64,000 nucleotides of DNA from Sphingobacteriia bacterium (GCA_011390575.1 JAABSE010000002.1:42472-106471), one strand, 5' to 3'. Shown: positions 7,922 to 17,045, numbered from the stretch's first letter. The notes: generated by a model not told the origin, from the letters alone. A program made the numbers and translations.

Positions 7922-9769
7922 ATGAGCGCAAACGAAAAACAGAATAAGAACGCAGATCTGAATGTCCTTGAGCAGGTGCTAAGGGTTTTTTTTACTATAG
8001 ACAAAAAGATCCTTGAGTTGCACAAATGTTCTTCAGATGATTTTTTATCGCTGAACAAAACCCTCAAGCACAATCACGAACGGGCAAAATATATTACCCG
8101 CAATGTTACACTGGGCTTTGAAAAGATCGGTCCCGAAGGGAATCTGAAAAGCCTGGAAGTACTTAAAAACAGTTTTTATGAGTTGCGACAGGAAATACTC
8201 TCATTTGAAGGGGAACTGAATACCAACCTTGAAATTCTTGAACGTATTCAGTCGAACTTTAGTTTGATGTTTGTGCCTATCAACAATTTCAGACAAAATC
8301 TTACTTCTCTTAAACTTCTGCTCTCCAATATTAAACTGACCAACAATCTTTATGACCGGAGTGTGAAGAATTTTTCAGAAAATGAAACCCACCGCATTGA
8401 AGGTGTAATCAATAAAGTAAAGGAAAGCTGCCCTGTATTTGAGGAGAATATTTATGTAATCCAAAACCACCTTAAAATACTTTACCAGGATTTGGTCGGT
8501 ATTAAGGATTTAATTTTTAACGATGTTCTGAAAAAGCTTGATGTCCTTGGTAGTGAGATCGATGTTATTGAAAAGCATAATATTGAAGCGGCAAAATTAA
8601 GGTCGAAAACCGATAGTATTGCCAAAAACTGTACCAGTAGTGTTGGCAGTATCATTACCAATCTGCAGTATCACGATATTATCAGGCAGAAAATGGAACA
8701 TATTCAGCAAACCCATAAACTTATTATTGCAGAGCTTAATAATAATGGCAACAAGGAGGGTATGGCTGCAGAAAAAGTATCCAATCCTTTCTTTCTGCAG
8801 ATTCCGCAAATTATAGAAATACAGACTGCCCAACTGCTTCATACCAATAAGGAGTACCAGAATGCCATTGACCATATAAGCAAGAAGATGACAGAGATTG
8901 GTCAGGATATGTCAGCCCTTGCCAGGATATTCAAATCTATATCTGTTTTTGAATACCAGGGCAGACAGGTATCCAGCGAGAGTATCAGCGAAACATTCAG
9001 CAAACTCATCAAAGACAAGCGACAGTATATTGAAAAGTTTAAAATTCTTTCAGAAGATGTAAACCTGGTTCAGCGGATAGTCAGCAATTTGTTTGAAAAG
9101 TTTCAGGATTTGGAAATGATTGAAAACTCCCTGGAGCAAACCATTATTGACAAAATCAGTTTTGGCAATTTACTGGTGAGCGAAGAGGGAGAAACCGCTT
9201 CACAGGCCCAGCAAATATTAAAGCTTTATGCAGACAATCATTTCGAAAAAAGTAAAATAAGAACCCTTTTCCAGAATACAGGCACCCAGTTGAAAGACTT
9301 TGTTAAGTGCAACAATACCTATGTTTATAACAAGAAAGGAATGGAGAAGATCAATGAAAATCTCGATCTGGCGGAGCAAAACTTTGCTGCCGTGATGGAG
9401 AATCTTGATTTTCTGGAAGAGTTGCAACCCGAAATCCTGGATAAGAGCCAGGAGATAGAAACTGCAGGCAAAGAGGTGGTAAATAATGTTATGTACTATG
9501 AATTTTTTGAAAAAACCATTGATGATTTGATTGGAAAATTTGAATCCATCAATAATTTACTCGTTGGACATGGCCACGGTTATATGGATAGTGCTGACCA
9601 GAAAAAGGGCCTTGAGCAAATACAGAAGTATTATACCATGAAGTCTGAAAGGATTATTCATGATCACAGCATCCTGAACAGCAATAAGTCTAAAGGAGCA
9701 ACCTTGGTTTTTGAAACGCCGGAGAAGTCAAATAATTATGACGAGGGTAATGATGTCGAATTTTTCTAG
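7922..9769 (+). CDS. CheZ-like coiled-coil chemotaxis protein with internal duplication
   Basis: This 615-residue soluble protein is almost entirely helical, with heptad-like Leu/Ile spacing and no membrane segment. Around residues 248-262 it has LQYHDIIRQKMEHIQ. D252 and Q256 form the DxxxQ pattern that in CheZ (DLTGQ) supplies the Asp and Gln that dephosphorylate CheY. A related segment, MYYEFFEKTIDDLIGK (about 524-539), sits near the end of the second half, with E527 and K531 at the two positions. The protein therefore looks like two related halves of which only the first keeps the catalytic pair. Position upstream of STAS, cheY, cheY and cheA supports a role in CheY dephosphorylation or array scaffolding. 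The function is inferred from the motif and neighbours; overall similarity to proteobacterial CheZ is weak. Confidence 0.55.
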   Translation: MSANEKQNKNADLNVLEQVLRVFFTIDKKILELHKCSSDDFLSLNKTLKHNHERAKYITRNVTLGFEKIGPEGNLKSLEVLKNSFYELRQEILSFEGELNTNLEILERIQSNFSLMFVPINNFRQNLTSLKLLLSNIKLTNNLYDRSVKNFSENETHRIEGVINKVKESCPVFEENIYVIQNHLKILYQDLVGIKDLIFNDVLKKLDVLGSEIDVIEKHNIEAAKLRSKTDSIAKNCTSSVGSIITNLQYHDIIRQKMEHIQQTHKLIIAELNNNGNKEGMAAEKVSNPFFLQIPQIIEIQTAQLLHTNKEYQNAIDHISKKMTEIGQDMSALARIFKSISVFEYQGRQVSSESISETFSKLIKDKRQYIEKFKILSEDVNLVQRIVSNLFEKFQDLEMIENSLEQTIIDKISFGNLLVSEEGETASQAQQILKLYADNHFEKSKIRTLFQNTGTQLKDFVKCNNTYVYNKKGMEKINENLDLAEQNFAAVMENLDFLEELQPEILDKSQEIETAGKEVVNNVMYYEFFEKTIDDLIGKFESINNLLVGHGHGYMDSADQKKGLEQIQKYYTMKSERIIHDHSILNSNKSKGATLVFETPEKSNNYDEGNDVEFF

Positions 9770-9828
9770 ACAACCTTCTCATACTATCATAGTGCAGATA
9801 ACTTTCCAAACCTTAACGAATTAAAGAT

Positions 9829-10146
9829 ATGCAAACATTTACCTTTCAGACTGACGTATCAGAAGATGACAAAGGAAAGAAAATCAGGATGATTTTCTCA
9901 GGCTATCTTACTTTGCAAAATGCATCGCAAATAAGAACTACCCTGGAAGAACAAAACAGGGATTTCGAAAATGTGGAGCTTTGGGCAAAAGATGTTTCAG
10001 GAATTGATGTGTCTTTTCTTCAGATCCTCGAATCATACCGGCAAACCCATTCTGTAGAGGGAAAAAAAGTGAAGATACTTATGGATCTTCCCTACGATTT
10101 AAAAACACTCCTTGCCAATGCAGGTATTGTCTATCCTGTAAAGTAA
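9829..10146 (+). CDS. STAS-domain protein
   Basis: This 105-residue protein has the STAS fold pattern (anti-sigma-factor antagonist/MlaB type): alternating beta-strands and helices with the central DVSGIDVSFLQILESY segment, where the conserved Asp-x-Ser-x-x-Leu loop sits. In SpoIIAA-type proteins a Ser here is phosphorylated by a partner kinase. The Ser in DVSF could serve, but the canonical D-S-S/G is not present. It lies 59 bases after the CheZ-like gene and 46 bases before the first cheY. STAS proteins inside chemosensory operons act as small switch or docking proteins, and I infer such a role here. No RsbW/SpoIIAB-type kinase is visible in the window. Confidence 0.75.
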   Translation: MQTFTFQTDVSEDDKGKKIRMIFSGYLTLQNASQIRTTLEEQNRDFENVELWAKDVSGIDVSFLQILESYRQTHSVEGKKVKILMDLPYDLKTLLANAGIVYPVK

Positions 10147-10192
10147 AACAACCGAATTTAATCAATTAAATAGTTTATATACCTTAACCACT

Positions 10193-10558
10193 ATGGAAAA
10201 AACCATTCTCATTGTCGATGATTCAGAAAGTATCAGGGAAGTTGTAATTTTTACACTGGAGAATGCCGGATATGCTGTCTTGTCAGCTGTTGATGGTGCA
10301 GATGCACTGAAGCATCTCGATGGAAAGCACATTGATTTGGTTATTACTGATTTGCACATGCCCAATATGGATGGTATTGGATTGATCAAAGAGATACGAA
10401 AAATGGATGCTTACAAATATACTCCCATTCTTTATCTGACTACCGAGTCGCAGCACAGCATAAAAATGGAAGCCAAACAGGCAGGCGCCACAGGATGGAT
10501 TGTAAAACCCTTTATGCCCGAAAAACTTATTGCTGCCATAGGGAAAATCATTAAGTAA
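10193..10558 (+). CDS. cheY: chemotaxis response regulator CheY (copy 1)
   Basis: A 121-residue single receiver domain. Acidic pair D9-D10, phospho-acceptor D53 in LVITDLHMP, Thr in LYLTTES and Lys in GWIVKPF are all present. Receiver proteins of this kind carry the CheA signal to the output machine. It is followed 65 bases later by a second CheY. I count about 89 identical positions out of 121 between the two, so they arose by duplication. The main differences are in the 36-46 and 70-90 regions, the likely partner-binding face. A STAS gene precedes it and cheA follows the pair. Confidence 0.93.
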   Translation: MEKTILIVDDSESIREVVIFTLENAGYAVLSAVDGADALKHLDGKHIDLVITDLHMPNMDGIGLIKEIRKMDAYKYTPILYLTTESQHSIKMEAKQAGATGWIVKPFMPEKLIAAIGKIIK

Positions 10559-10623
10559 CTATGAAAAAGCCTGCAGAGAATTGAACCCGGAGGCTATTGA
10601 AAAATATTAAATCACAAAGGAAA

Positions 10624-10989
10624 ATGGAAAAAACGATAGTAATTGTTGACGATTCTGAAAGCATCAGGGAAGTGGTAGGGTTTACCCTTAACAATGCAGG
10701 GCACAAAGTATTATCAGCCGTTGATGGTCAGGATGCGTTACGCTTTTTTAATGGTGAGAAAATAGACCTGGTAGTTACCGACCTGCATATGCCTGTGATG
10801 GATGGAATAGAGCTGATTAGGGAAATAAGGAATAAAGATGATTACAAATTTGTACCCATCTTGTTTCTCACCACAGAATCGCAACAGGCAAAGAAAATGG
10901 AAGCCAAAGAAGCAGGCGCAACCGGTTGGATCGTAAAACCTTTTGTCCCTGAAAAATTACTCGCCGCAATCAGTAAAGTTGTAAGATAA
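10624..10989 (+). CDS. cheY: chemotaxis response regulator CheY (copy 2)
   Basis: Reading from the ATG at 10624 gives 121 residues aligned end to end with copy 1. The ATG at 10597 would add nine residues absent from copy 1. All receiver residues are kept (D9, D10, D53, Thr, Lys in GWIVKPF). The stop overlaps the cheA start by one base (TAATG), so translation of cheY2 and cheA is probably coupled. Two CheYs beside one CheA suggest that one drives output and the other acts as a phosphate sink or has a second target, as in sinorhizobial systems. The sequence does not show which is which. Confidence 0.93.
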   Translation: MEKTIVIVDDSESIREVVGFTLNNAGHKVLSAVDGQDALRFFNGEKIDLVVTDLHMPVMDGIELIREIRNKDDYKFVPILFLTTESQQAKKMEAKEAGATGWIVKPFVPEKLLAAISKVVR

Positions 10990-13124
10990 TGGAACAGTTT
11001 AAAAAGAAGTTTCTGGAAGAAGCCAATGATCTTATCAACAGTCTGGAAGATTCCTTGCTCATTCTGGAGGAAAAACCTACTGAAAAGAAGATCATCGAAG
11101 AAGTTTTCAGGGTAATGCATTCCCTGAAAGGTGGAAGCTCAATGTTCGGGTTTGCGAAAATGGATGCTTTCACCCATGAGCTGGAAACCATTTATGATAT
11201 GATTCGCAGCGGAACACTCTCGGTAACGCGCGAGATACTGGATATTACACTGGCAGCTGTTGATCACCTGAAGGTTTTGCTCGAAAACGGTGAAGAGATT
11301 TCCGAAACTCAGCAAAACAACCAGAATATCCTGCTTTCAAGAATTCATAAGATCATCAATAAAGACGCGCAGGAAGAAATTACTGCTGATACTGCCACTT
11401 CTAATGTGGCTGCACACAAAGAAAGTGAAGATAAATCGAAGGTCTACGAGAAAGTGCCTACCTATTTTATTGCTATCAAGCCCGAAGAGGATATCTTTCG
11501 CAATGGCACCAATCCTATGCTGCTCATTGATGAGTTGCACACACTGGGCCATTGCAAAGCTTTTGTTAAAACTTCCCGGCTACCTTCCTTTGAACAACTT
11601 GACCCTGAGAAGGCATTTTTCTACTGGGAGGTGTTTCTGGCAACCGATAAATCCATTGATGAAATAAAAGATGTTTTCATATTTGTTGAAGATGTCTGTA
11701 ATGTTACGATAAGCCGCATTGCTGATGACAATCTGCTGGCCAAAACCGTTTTTATCCGGGAGCTGGATAATTTTATTGAACCGGTAAAAGAAACAGGACA
11801 ATCAGAACTGGAAGCCTTTGTGGCAAAATTAAAGTACAATGAACCTTCACTTCAGGAAGAAGGTCTTTCCTTCAGGGCAGATGAAGCAGCTCCCATGAAG
11901 CGACTCAGCATCAACAATATCAGGGTTTCGTCGGAAAAACTCGACGATCTGATGAACCTGGTTAGTGAGCTGGTCACCGTGCAAGCCAGCCTGTCGTTAT
12001 TTGCCGATAACCAGGACAACCCGGAACTGGCCGCAATTTCAGAAAGCATTGAAAAGATATCTCGTCAGTTGCGCGACAATACTTTTGAAATATGCCTTAT
12101 CCCTATTGAAACCATCATGATCCGGTTTAAGAGACTGGTAAGAGATTTGTCAAACGAACTGGATAAAGAAATTCAGTTTACCACCGAGGGAACAGAAACA
12201 GAACTGGACAAAAGCATTATCGACGGGCTTAGCGAACCCCTTATGCATATTTTTAGAAATGCCATTGACCATGGTATTGAACCCGCTGAAGATCGTCTTG
12301 CCAAAGGAAAACCCAGAAAAGGTAAAATTGCCTTTAAATCCTATTACTCGGGTACCAATGTTTACATTCAGGTAAAAGATGATGGTCGTGGCATTGATGT
12401 GGAAAAGATCAGGCAAAAAGCCATTGCACGTGGATTTATCTCCCCGGAAGCGAATCTTTCCTACAAGGAATTGCTAAATCTTGTTTTTTTGCCCGGCTTT
12501 TCTACGGCAGCCAAAGTATCAGAGGTTTCCGGCCGCGGTGTTGGGCTTGATGTAGTGGTTAAGAAAATCAATGACATCAGGGGCGATGTGGAAATTGAAT
12601 CACAGCTGGGAGTAGGAACAACTTTTACCATCAAACTGCCCCTTACCCTTTCTATCATTGACGGGCTGCTGGTAAAAATTGACAAAACTTTCTTTGTTTT
12701 GCCGCTATCGTCAGTCGACAAATGTTTCGAGGTACAGGATGACGCTCTTGTTAAATCTTTCAATAACAAAATTGTCCTGGATGGCAAGCAGGTTCCCTTT
12801 ATCAATCTGCGAAAAGAATTTGATATACACGACAATAAGCCCATACTTCACCAGATCATCCAGGTAAATCATGATGATTTTAAAATAGGCTTATCTGTTG
12901 ATACCGTTATTGGTGAATACCAGGCTGTTTTAAAACCGCTGGGCCGCATGTTTAAAGACCTTGAAATTGTATCAGGTGCAACCATCCTGGGTGATGGTAC
13001 CATAGCACTGGTACTTGATCCGGCAAGGGTAATCAACACCTTTGACAGGGAAACCCTGGAAAGACGCGAAAAACTGTACCGGGAAAACCATAGAAAAGAT
13101 ATTCAGCTGCACGCTGGATACTAA
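10989..13124 (+). CDS. cheA: chemotaxis histidine kinase CheA
   Basis: A 711-residue class II kinase that autophosphorylates under MCP/CheW control and feeds CheY and CheB. Domains in order: P1/HPt with VMHSLKGGSSMFGF (H44); a P2-like domain (about 155-245, starting YFIAIKPEEDIF); P3 dimerisation helices (about 300-375); P4 ATPase with HIFRNAIDHGIE (N box), KDDGRGID and GRGVGLDVV; and the P5 CheW-like domain (about 560-700). All catalytic boxes look intact. It overlaps cheY2 by one base and is followed, unusually, by an outer-membrane protein gene before cheW. Confidence 0.96.
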   Translation: MEQFKKKFLEEANDLINSLEDSLLILEEKPTEKKIIEEVFRVMHSLKGGSSMFGFAKMDAFTHELETIYDMIRSGTLSVTREILDITLAAVDHLKVLLENGEEISETQQNNQNILLSRIHKIINKDAQEEITADTATSNVAAHKESEDKSKVYEKVPTYFIAIKPEEDIFRNGTNPMLLIDELHTLGHCKAFVKTSRLPSFEQLDPEKAFFYWEVFLATDKSIDEIKDVFIFVEDVCNVTISRIADDNLLAKTVFIRELDNFIEPVKETGQSELEAFVAKLKYNEPSLQEEGLSFRADEAAPMKRLSINNIRVSSEKLDDLMNLVSELVTVQASLSLFADNQDNPELAAISESIEKISRQLRDNTFEICLIPIETIMIRFKRLVRDLSNELDKEIQFTTEGTETELDKSIIDGLSEPLMHIFRNAIDHGIEPAEDRLAKGKPRKGKIAFKSYYSGTNVYIQVKDDGRGIDVEKIRQKAIARGFISPEANLSYKELLNLVFLPGFSTAAKVSEVSGRGVGLDVVVKKINDIRGDVEIESQLGVGTTFTIKLPLTLSIIDGLLVKIDKTFFVLPLSSVDKCFEVQDDALVKSFNNKIVLDGKQVPFINLRKEFDIHDNKPILHQIIQVNHDDFKIGLSVDTVIGEYQAVLKPLGRMFKDLEIVSGATILGDGTIALVLDPARVINTFDRETLERREKLYRENHRKDIQLHAGY

Positions 13125-13195
13125 AATCAATTGAATCATAAGGGCTGATGCCATGGGTAAGTTCCACCTGGATTCACCTTTAACAATACAATAAA

Positions 13196-14005
13196 ATGGA
13201 TAGACCTCTACACGAAAAAAACAGGAAAAAAGGCTTAAGCAAATCCATTATTGCTACTGTGCTTTTAAGTTTTCTGGCTCAGGGTACCGGTTTGTTATAT
13301 GCAACACAACCAGAGAGACTGGCTGCCGATCGGCCAGGCTTTGCATGGGGCACCCATACAGTTACACCGGGAAACTTTTACCTGGAAACAGGTTTTATGT
13401 ATTCCTTTTTTTCGGACCCCATTTCCTACAATTACAGTACTGTGCCTGTATTCAATTTCAGAATGGGGATAGTGGATAATATTGAATTGTTTGTTTCGTG
13501 GAATGGATGGGATATTTATCATCAGCAATCTTCCGAGGATACAAATATGAGCAGTAATGAACTCAACCTGCCTTTGCTGGGTGCCAAATACAGGCTCATT
13601 GCCGCAGAAAACTACACAATTACTCTGCTGGGACTTCTGGAAAGTAATGACATTAATAACTCTTTCAAAGTTGATCCATCGCTGGCAATGCTATGGGATT
13701 ATTCGTTAACCGACAACCTTGGTCTTTTTGGCATGGCACAAGCCGGAACACTTTCGACATACAGTGGAAACGAAATGGCATATTCTTTTTCAGCCGGTAT
13801 CGGCTTCCCGGTATCTGAGAAAATTGAAGCTTTTGCTGAATATTATAATCGGTATGATACATTTTCAAAGAAACTATTTCATGGTAACGAAGCAGGCATC
13901 TTGTTTTTTCTGAATGAAGATACACAACTGGATGTTTTTGGCGGATATGGACACGGAAATCATATGCCCCATTATTTGGGAGCGGGATTCTCCCGAAGGC
14001 TTTAG
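13196..14005 (+). CDS. outer-membrane beta-barrel protein (transporter/Phenol_MetA_deg-like)
   Basis: This 269-residue protein has a basic N-terminus and a hydrophobic signal segment (about 18-36), then ADRPGFAWGTHTV, a start seen in outer-membrane proteins of the MetA-phenol-degradation/transporter-like family. The rest shows amphipathic beta-strands rich in Tyr, Phe, Gly and Asn and ends in GAGFSRRL. About 10-12 strands are likely. It sits between cheA and cheW on the same strand with gaps of 71 and 88 bases, so it is probably co-transcribed. An outer-membrane channel inside a che operon is unusual. It might admit an attractant for the MCP encoded next, which is inference. Confidence 0.65.
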   Translation: MDRPLHEKNRKKGLSKSIIATVLLSFLAQGTGLLYATQPERLAADRPGFAWGTHTVTPGNFYLETGFMYSFFSDPISYNYSTVPVFNFRMGIVDNIELFVSWNGWDIYHQQSSEDTNMSSNELNLPLLGAKYRLIAAENYTITLLGLLESNDINNSFKVDPSLAMLWDYSLTDNLGLFGMAQAGTLSTYSGNEMAYSFSAGIGFPVSEKIEAFAEYYNRYDTFSKKLFHGNEAGILFFLNEDTQLDVFGGYGHGNHMPHYLGAGFSRRL

Positions 14006-14093
14006 ATGCCTGGTAGTGTGTGAGTTTTTAATAATAGTGAGAGTAAAAAAATTGGATTTAAATAAATATTGTTTTAACCAAAATTCTTAAAAA

Positions 14094-14615
14094 ATGAGCG
14101 AAACGAAAACTGGCGGTACATTAACTTCTTACCTCTCCTTCCGGCTGGGTGAAGAAATGTTTGCTGCCGATGTAAGTAAAGTGCTGGAAATACTTGAAAT
14201 GCGGTCCATAACCAAGGTTCCGCGCTCTCCATCTTATATGAGAGGCGTTATCAACCTGCGGGGAAGTGTTCTGCCCGTGCTTGATACCCGCATTAAATTT
14301 GGGATGCCGGCCACCGAAGATACAGTAGATACCTGTATTGTAGTTCTCAATGTGATCATGGAGGGTGAACCCCTTACGCTGGGTGCACTGGTAGATTCAG
14401 TAGAAGAAGTACTCGAACTGACCGAAACAGATATTGAAGCACCTCCCACCATTGGCAGCAAATTCAATCCCGAATATATGCATGGCATGGTGAAGATGGA
14501 CGATAATTTTATCATGGTGCTCAATGTAGACAAAGTATTCTCAACCGATGAGCTGGTTATGGTAGCCGAAACAGCTGACAAAGCCCGGCCCGCAGTTGAA
14601 GAAGTCAAAGAATAG
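14094..14615 (+). CDS. cheW: chemotaxis coupling protein CheW
   Basis: A 173-residue CheW-like protein linking MCPs to CheA. The sequence opens with YLSFRLGEEMFAADVSKVLEI. It then has the loop ITKVPRSPSYMRGVINLRG, which includes the conserved Arg that contacts CheA and the receptor, followed by VLPVLDTR. The two beta-barrel subdomains cover nearly the whole length, with a short acidic tail. It lies directly upstream of the MCP gene, in keeping with a CheA-CheW-MCP array. Confidence 0.95.
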   Translation: MSETKTGGTLTSYLSFRLGEEMFAADVSKVLEILEMRSITKVPRSPSYMRGVINLRGSVLPVLDTRIKFGMPATEDTVDTCIVVLNVIMEGEPLTLGALVDSVEEVLELTETDIEAPPTIGSKFNPEYMHGMVKMDDNFIMVLNVDKVFSTDELVMVAETADKARPAVEEVKE

Positions 14616-14760
14616 AGAACTTATTCTTCAAGTCAATTGCAGGGTTTTGTAATAAACTGAAGATAAAAGAGACCTGAAATTACATATTGCTGAAAAAACA
14701 GCAGGTCTGGTCTCGAAAGGGAAATTTTTGAAGAAAATAAACAGATTGCTAATAATTATA

Positions 14761-14768
14761 AAAGGAGG
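14761..14768 (+). promoter_or_regulatory. perfect Shine-Dalgarno sequence before the MCP gene
   Basis: AAAGGAGG stands four bases before the ATG at 14773. Bacteroidota genes rarely use strong Shine-Dalgarno sites, and most genes in this window have none, so it decides the start here over the ATG at 14728. Confidence 0.7.
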
Positions 14769-14772
14769 AAAC

Positions 14773-16866
14773 ATGAGATTTAAAGATTTAAAAACAGGAA
14801 CCAAGATTCTTTCCGGTTTTATGCTGGTGGTATTGATAGCAGTAATTATCGGGGTAATAGGCCTGATGGGACTAAGAAGCGTTAATAACGCAGCCCATGT
14901 GGTGTCAGATGTCAGAATGCCCAGCATTCAATACCTGGGTGAAATGGCCGAAAACCTTGAAAGAGTGCAGGCCGGGTACAAACAATTGCTCGATAACCAG
15001 CTCACACGTGCTGACAGAGAGGCTATCCTCGCAGATATTACCAGTTCAAGGGCTTCTTACATTCAGGCCAATGAATTGTTTGCACCCCTGGACCAAACAG
15101 AGGAAGAAGCAAGGATATACGAGCAATTGTTGAAAGATATTGAAACATGGCGAAACATCAACGTCCAGCAGGTTGACCGATTGCACAATGATTTACTGGC
15201 AACGGATCTGCTCAATCCCATGCAGGTGAACCGCAATCTGGAGCAATTTATGAAAGATCACTACGCCTTGCAGGTGCAAACCGTTAATGCCATCCGAACA
15301 ATGAGTGCCTTTACCGGTGGAGACGATGCCACAACCTGTAACTTTGGTCAATGGCTACCTGATTTTAAGACCAATAATGCCGAAATCAACCGCAATATGC
15401 GCGATATGATGAGCCATCACGATGATTTTCATGCTGCAGTACACCGCATCAAACAGCTTATTCAGCAGGGTAATCGTGATGCGGCTTACCGGCACTACGA
15501 AAATGTAATGCTACCTGCTGCAGAAAATGTTTTCAACTATTTTGCCATTATCAATCGTGAGGCGCAGGAAGCTGTGAATGCTTATGAGGAAATGAGCCAT
15601 GTTATTGCAACAGTTTCCAATCCTGCGCATGTAGCAACCATGGCAAACTTTAATCAATTGCAGCAAATCAATGTTGCCGAAGCTGAGAAGGCTGTTCAAT
15701 CGGGTGATGCTGCCAACACAGCCAGCAATGCAATGATGCTTGCAGGTATCCTTGTTGGAGTTGTTATTGCCCTAATCCTTGGTTTTGCCATTACCCGTAT
15801 GATAACCACCGGCGTTAACAAAGGGGTGGCTATTGCCGGCACCATTGCAGATGGCGATCTTACCATCAATGTGGATAATGATCTTCTTTCACAGAAAGAT
15901 GAAATAGGGCAGCTGGCCAATGCCATGCAGCGAATGGTAGAGAAACTGCGCGATGTGATTGGCAGTGTTGTGTCTGGTTCTGACAATATTGCTTCTGCCA
16001 GCCAGCAAATGTCGGGCACGGCGCAGGAAATGAGCCAGGGCAGCACCGAACAGGCTTCTTCAGCCGAAGAGGTCAGTTCTTCTATGGAGGAAATGGCCGC
16101 CAATATCCAGCAAAATACCGACAATTCGCGTGAAACGGAAAAGATAGCCCGCCAGGCAGAAGTTGGTATTGTTGAAAGCAGTAAGGCTTCTGAGCAGGCC
16201 GTCGGTGCCATGAGAGATATTGCTGAAAAAATAACCATCATTGGTGAAATTTCAAGACAAACCAACATTCTTGCTCTTAATGCTGCGGTAGAAGCCGCCA
16301 GGGCAGGAGAACACGGACGTGGATTCGCAGTAGTAGCAGCGGAAGTAAGAAAGCTTGCAGAACGTTCACAGGTTGCTGCTGCAGAAATTGATAAATTATC
16401 CAAATTTGGGGTAAGCATATCAGAAGAAGCAGGACAGAAACTGGCAGCTATCGTGCCTGAGATACAAAAGACTGCCAGCCTGGTGCAGGAAATCGCTGCA
16501 GCCAGCGTTGAGCAAAACTCAGGAGCTGATCAGGTGAATTCTGCCATTCAGCAACTCAACCAGGTTACACAACAAAATGCTGCCGCCAGTGAAGAAATGG
16601 CAACCAGTAGTGAAGAACTTGCCAGCCAGGCCGATCAGTTGTTGGAAATGGTTTCTTATTTCAAACTTGACAAGCAGGCTACTGCTAAGAAAAAGCAGGC
16701 AAATGCTCAAAAATCGTTTGTAAAACCCGCCCAAAATTTTACTCCCAACAACCCCCAGACTCCCAAAATTTCCGGAAACGGAAATGGAAATGGGAGCAAA
16801 GGCACGAAGGAAGGCATTAAGCTTGATATGGGCACTGTAAAAGATGATGAATACGAAAAATTCTGA
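14773..16866 (+). CDS. methyl-accepting chemotaxis protein with periplasmic CZB-like domain and C-terminal pentapeptide
   Basis: This 697-residue receptor starts after a strong Shine-Dalgarno site. TM1 is about 12-33 and TM2 about 315-337, enclosing a helical periplasmic sensor. Within the sensor, H163, C189 (in TCNFGQWL), H216 and H220 (in SHHDDFH) fit the His-Cys-His-His pattern of the chemoreceptor zinc-binding (CZB) domain. HAMP follows TM2. The cytoplasmic four-helix bundle has methylation-type Glu/Gln-rich helices and the CheA/CheW tip [21 protein letters not shown] flexible Asn/Gly/Lys-rich tail ends in EYEKF, which fits the x-(aromatic)-x-x-(aromatic) pentapeptide that tethers CheR and CheB. 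Likely ligands are zinc or a zinc-sensed oxidant such as hypochlorite; this is inference from CZB work. Confidence 0.93.
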   Translation: MRFKDLKTGTKILSGFMLVVLIAVIIGVIGLMGLRSVNNAAHVVSDVRMPSIQYLGEMAENLERVQAGYKQLLDNQLTRADREAILADITSSRASYIQANELFAPLDQTEEEARIYEQLLKDIETWRNINVQQVDRLHNDLLATDLLNPMQVNRNLEQFMKDHYALQVQTVNAIRTMSAFTGGDDATTCNFGQWLPDFKTNNAEINRNMRDMMSHHDDFHAAVHRIKQLIQQGNRDAAYRHYENVMLPAAENVFNYFAIINREAQEAVNAYEEMSHVIATVSNPAHVATMANFNQLQQINVAEAEKAVQSGDAANTASNAMMLAGILVGVVIALILGFAITRMITTGVNKGVAIAGTIADGDLTINVDNDLLSQKDEIGQLANAMQRMVEKLRDVIGSVVSGSDNIASASQQMSGTAQEMSQGSTEQASSAEEVSSSMEEMAANIQQNTDNSRETEKIARQAEVGIVESSKASEQAVGAMRDIAEKITIIGEISRQTNILALNAAVEAARAGEHGRGFAVVAAEVRKLAERSQVAAAEIDKLSKFGVSISEEAGQKLAAIVPEIQKTASLVQEIAAASVEQNSGADQVNSAIQQLNQVTQQNAAASEEMATSSEELASQADQLLEMVSYFKLDKQATAKKKQANAQKSFVKPAQNFTPNNPQTPKISGNGNGNGSKGTKEGIKLDMGTVKDDEYEKF

Positions 16867-16880
16867 TTTTTATGATCCTA

Positions 16881-16916
16881 TTCCCGGGAGAGCTTTACCC
16901 TAGGCTTTCCCGGGAT
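16881..16916 (+). other. intercistronic hairpin after the MCP gene
   Basis: TTCCCGGGAGAGC at 16881-16893 pairs with GCTTTCCCGGGAT at 16904-16916, with one mismatch-like pair. No T-run follows, so it is more likely an RNA-stabilising or processing hairpin within the operon than a terminator. Each arm contains the self-palindromic TCCCGGGA. Confidence 0.5.
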
Positions 16917-17045
16917 TGATTTCCTGAAAAGGTTGATAAATATCTGGATTAGGCCTACATTTACCGTTGCAGAATTTTTGAAAAACAAAACAAAACATTA
17001 TAATACAAACCAAACAACTGAATACGTTCTCCAAAACTAAAATGT

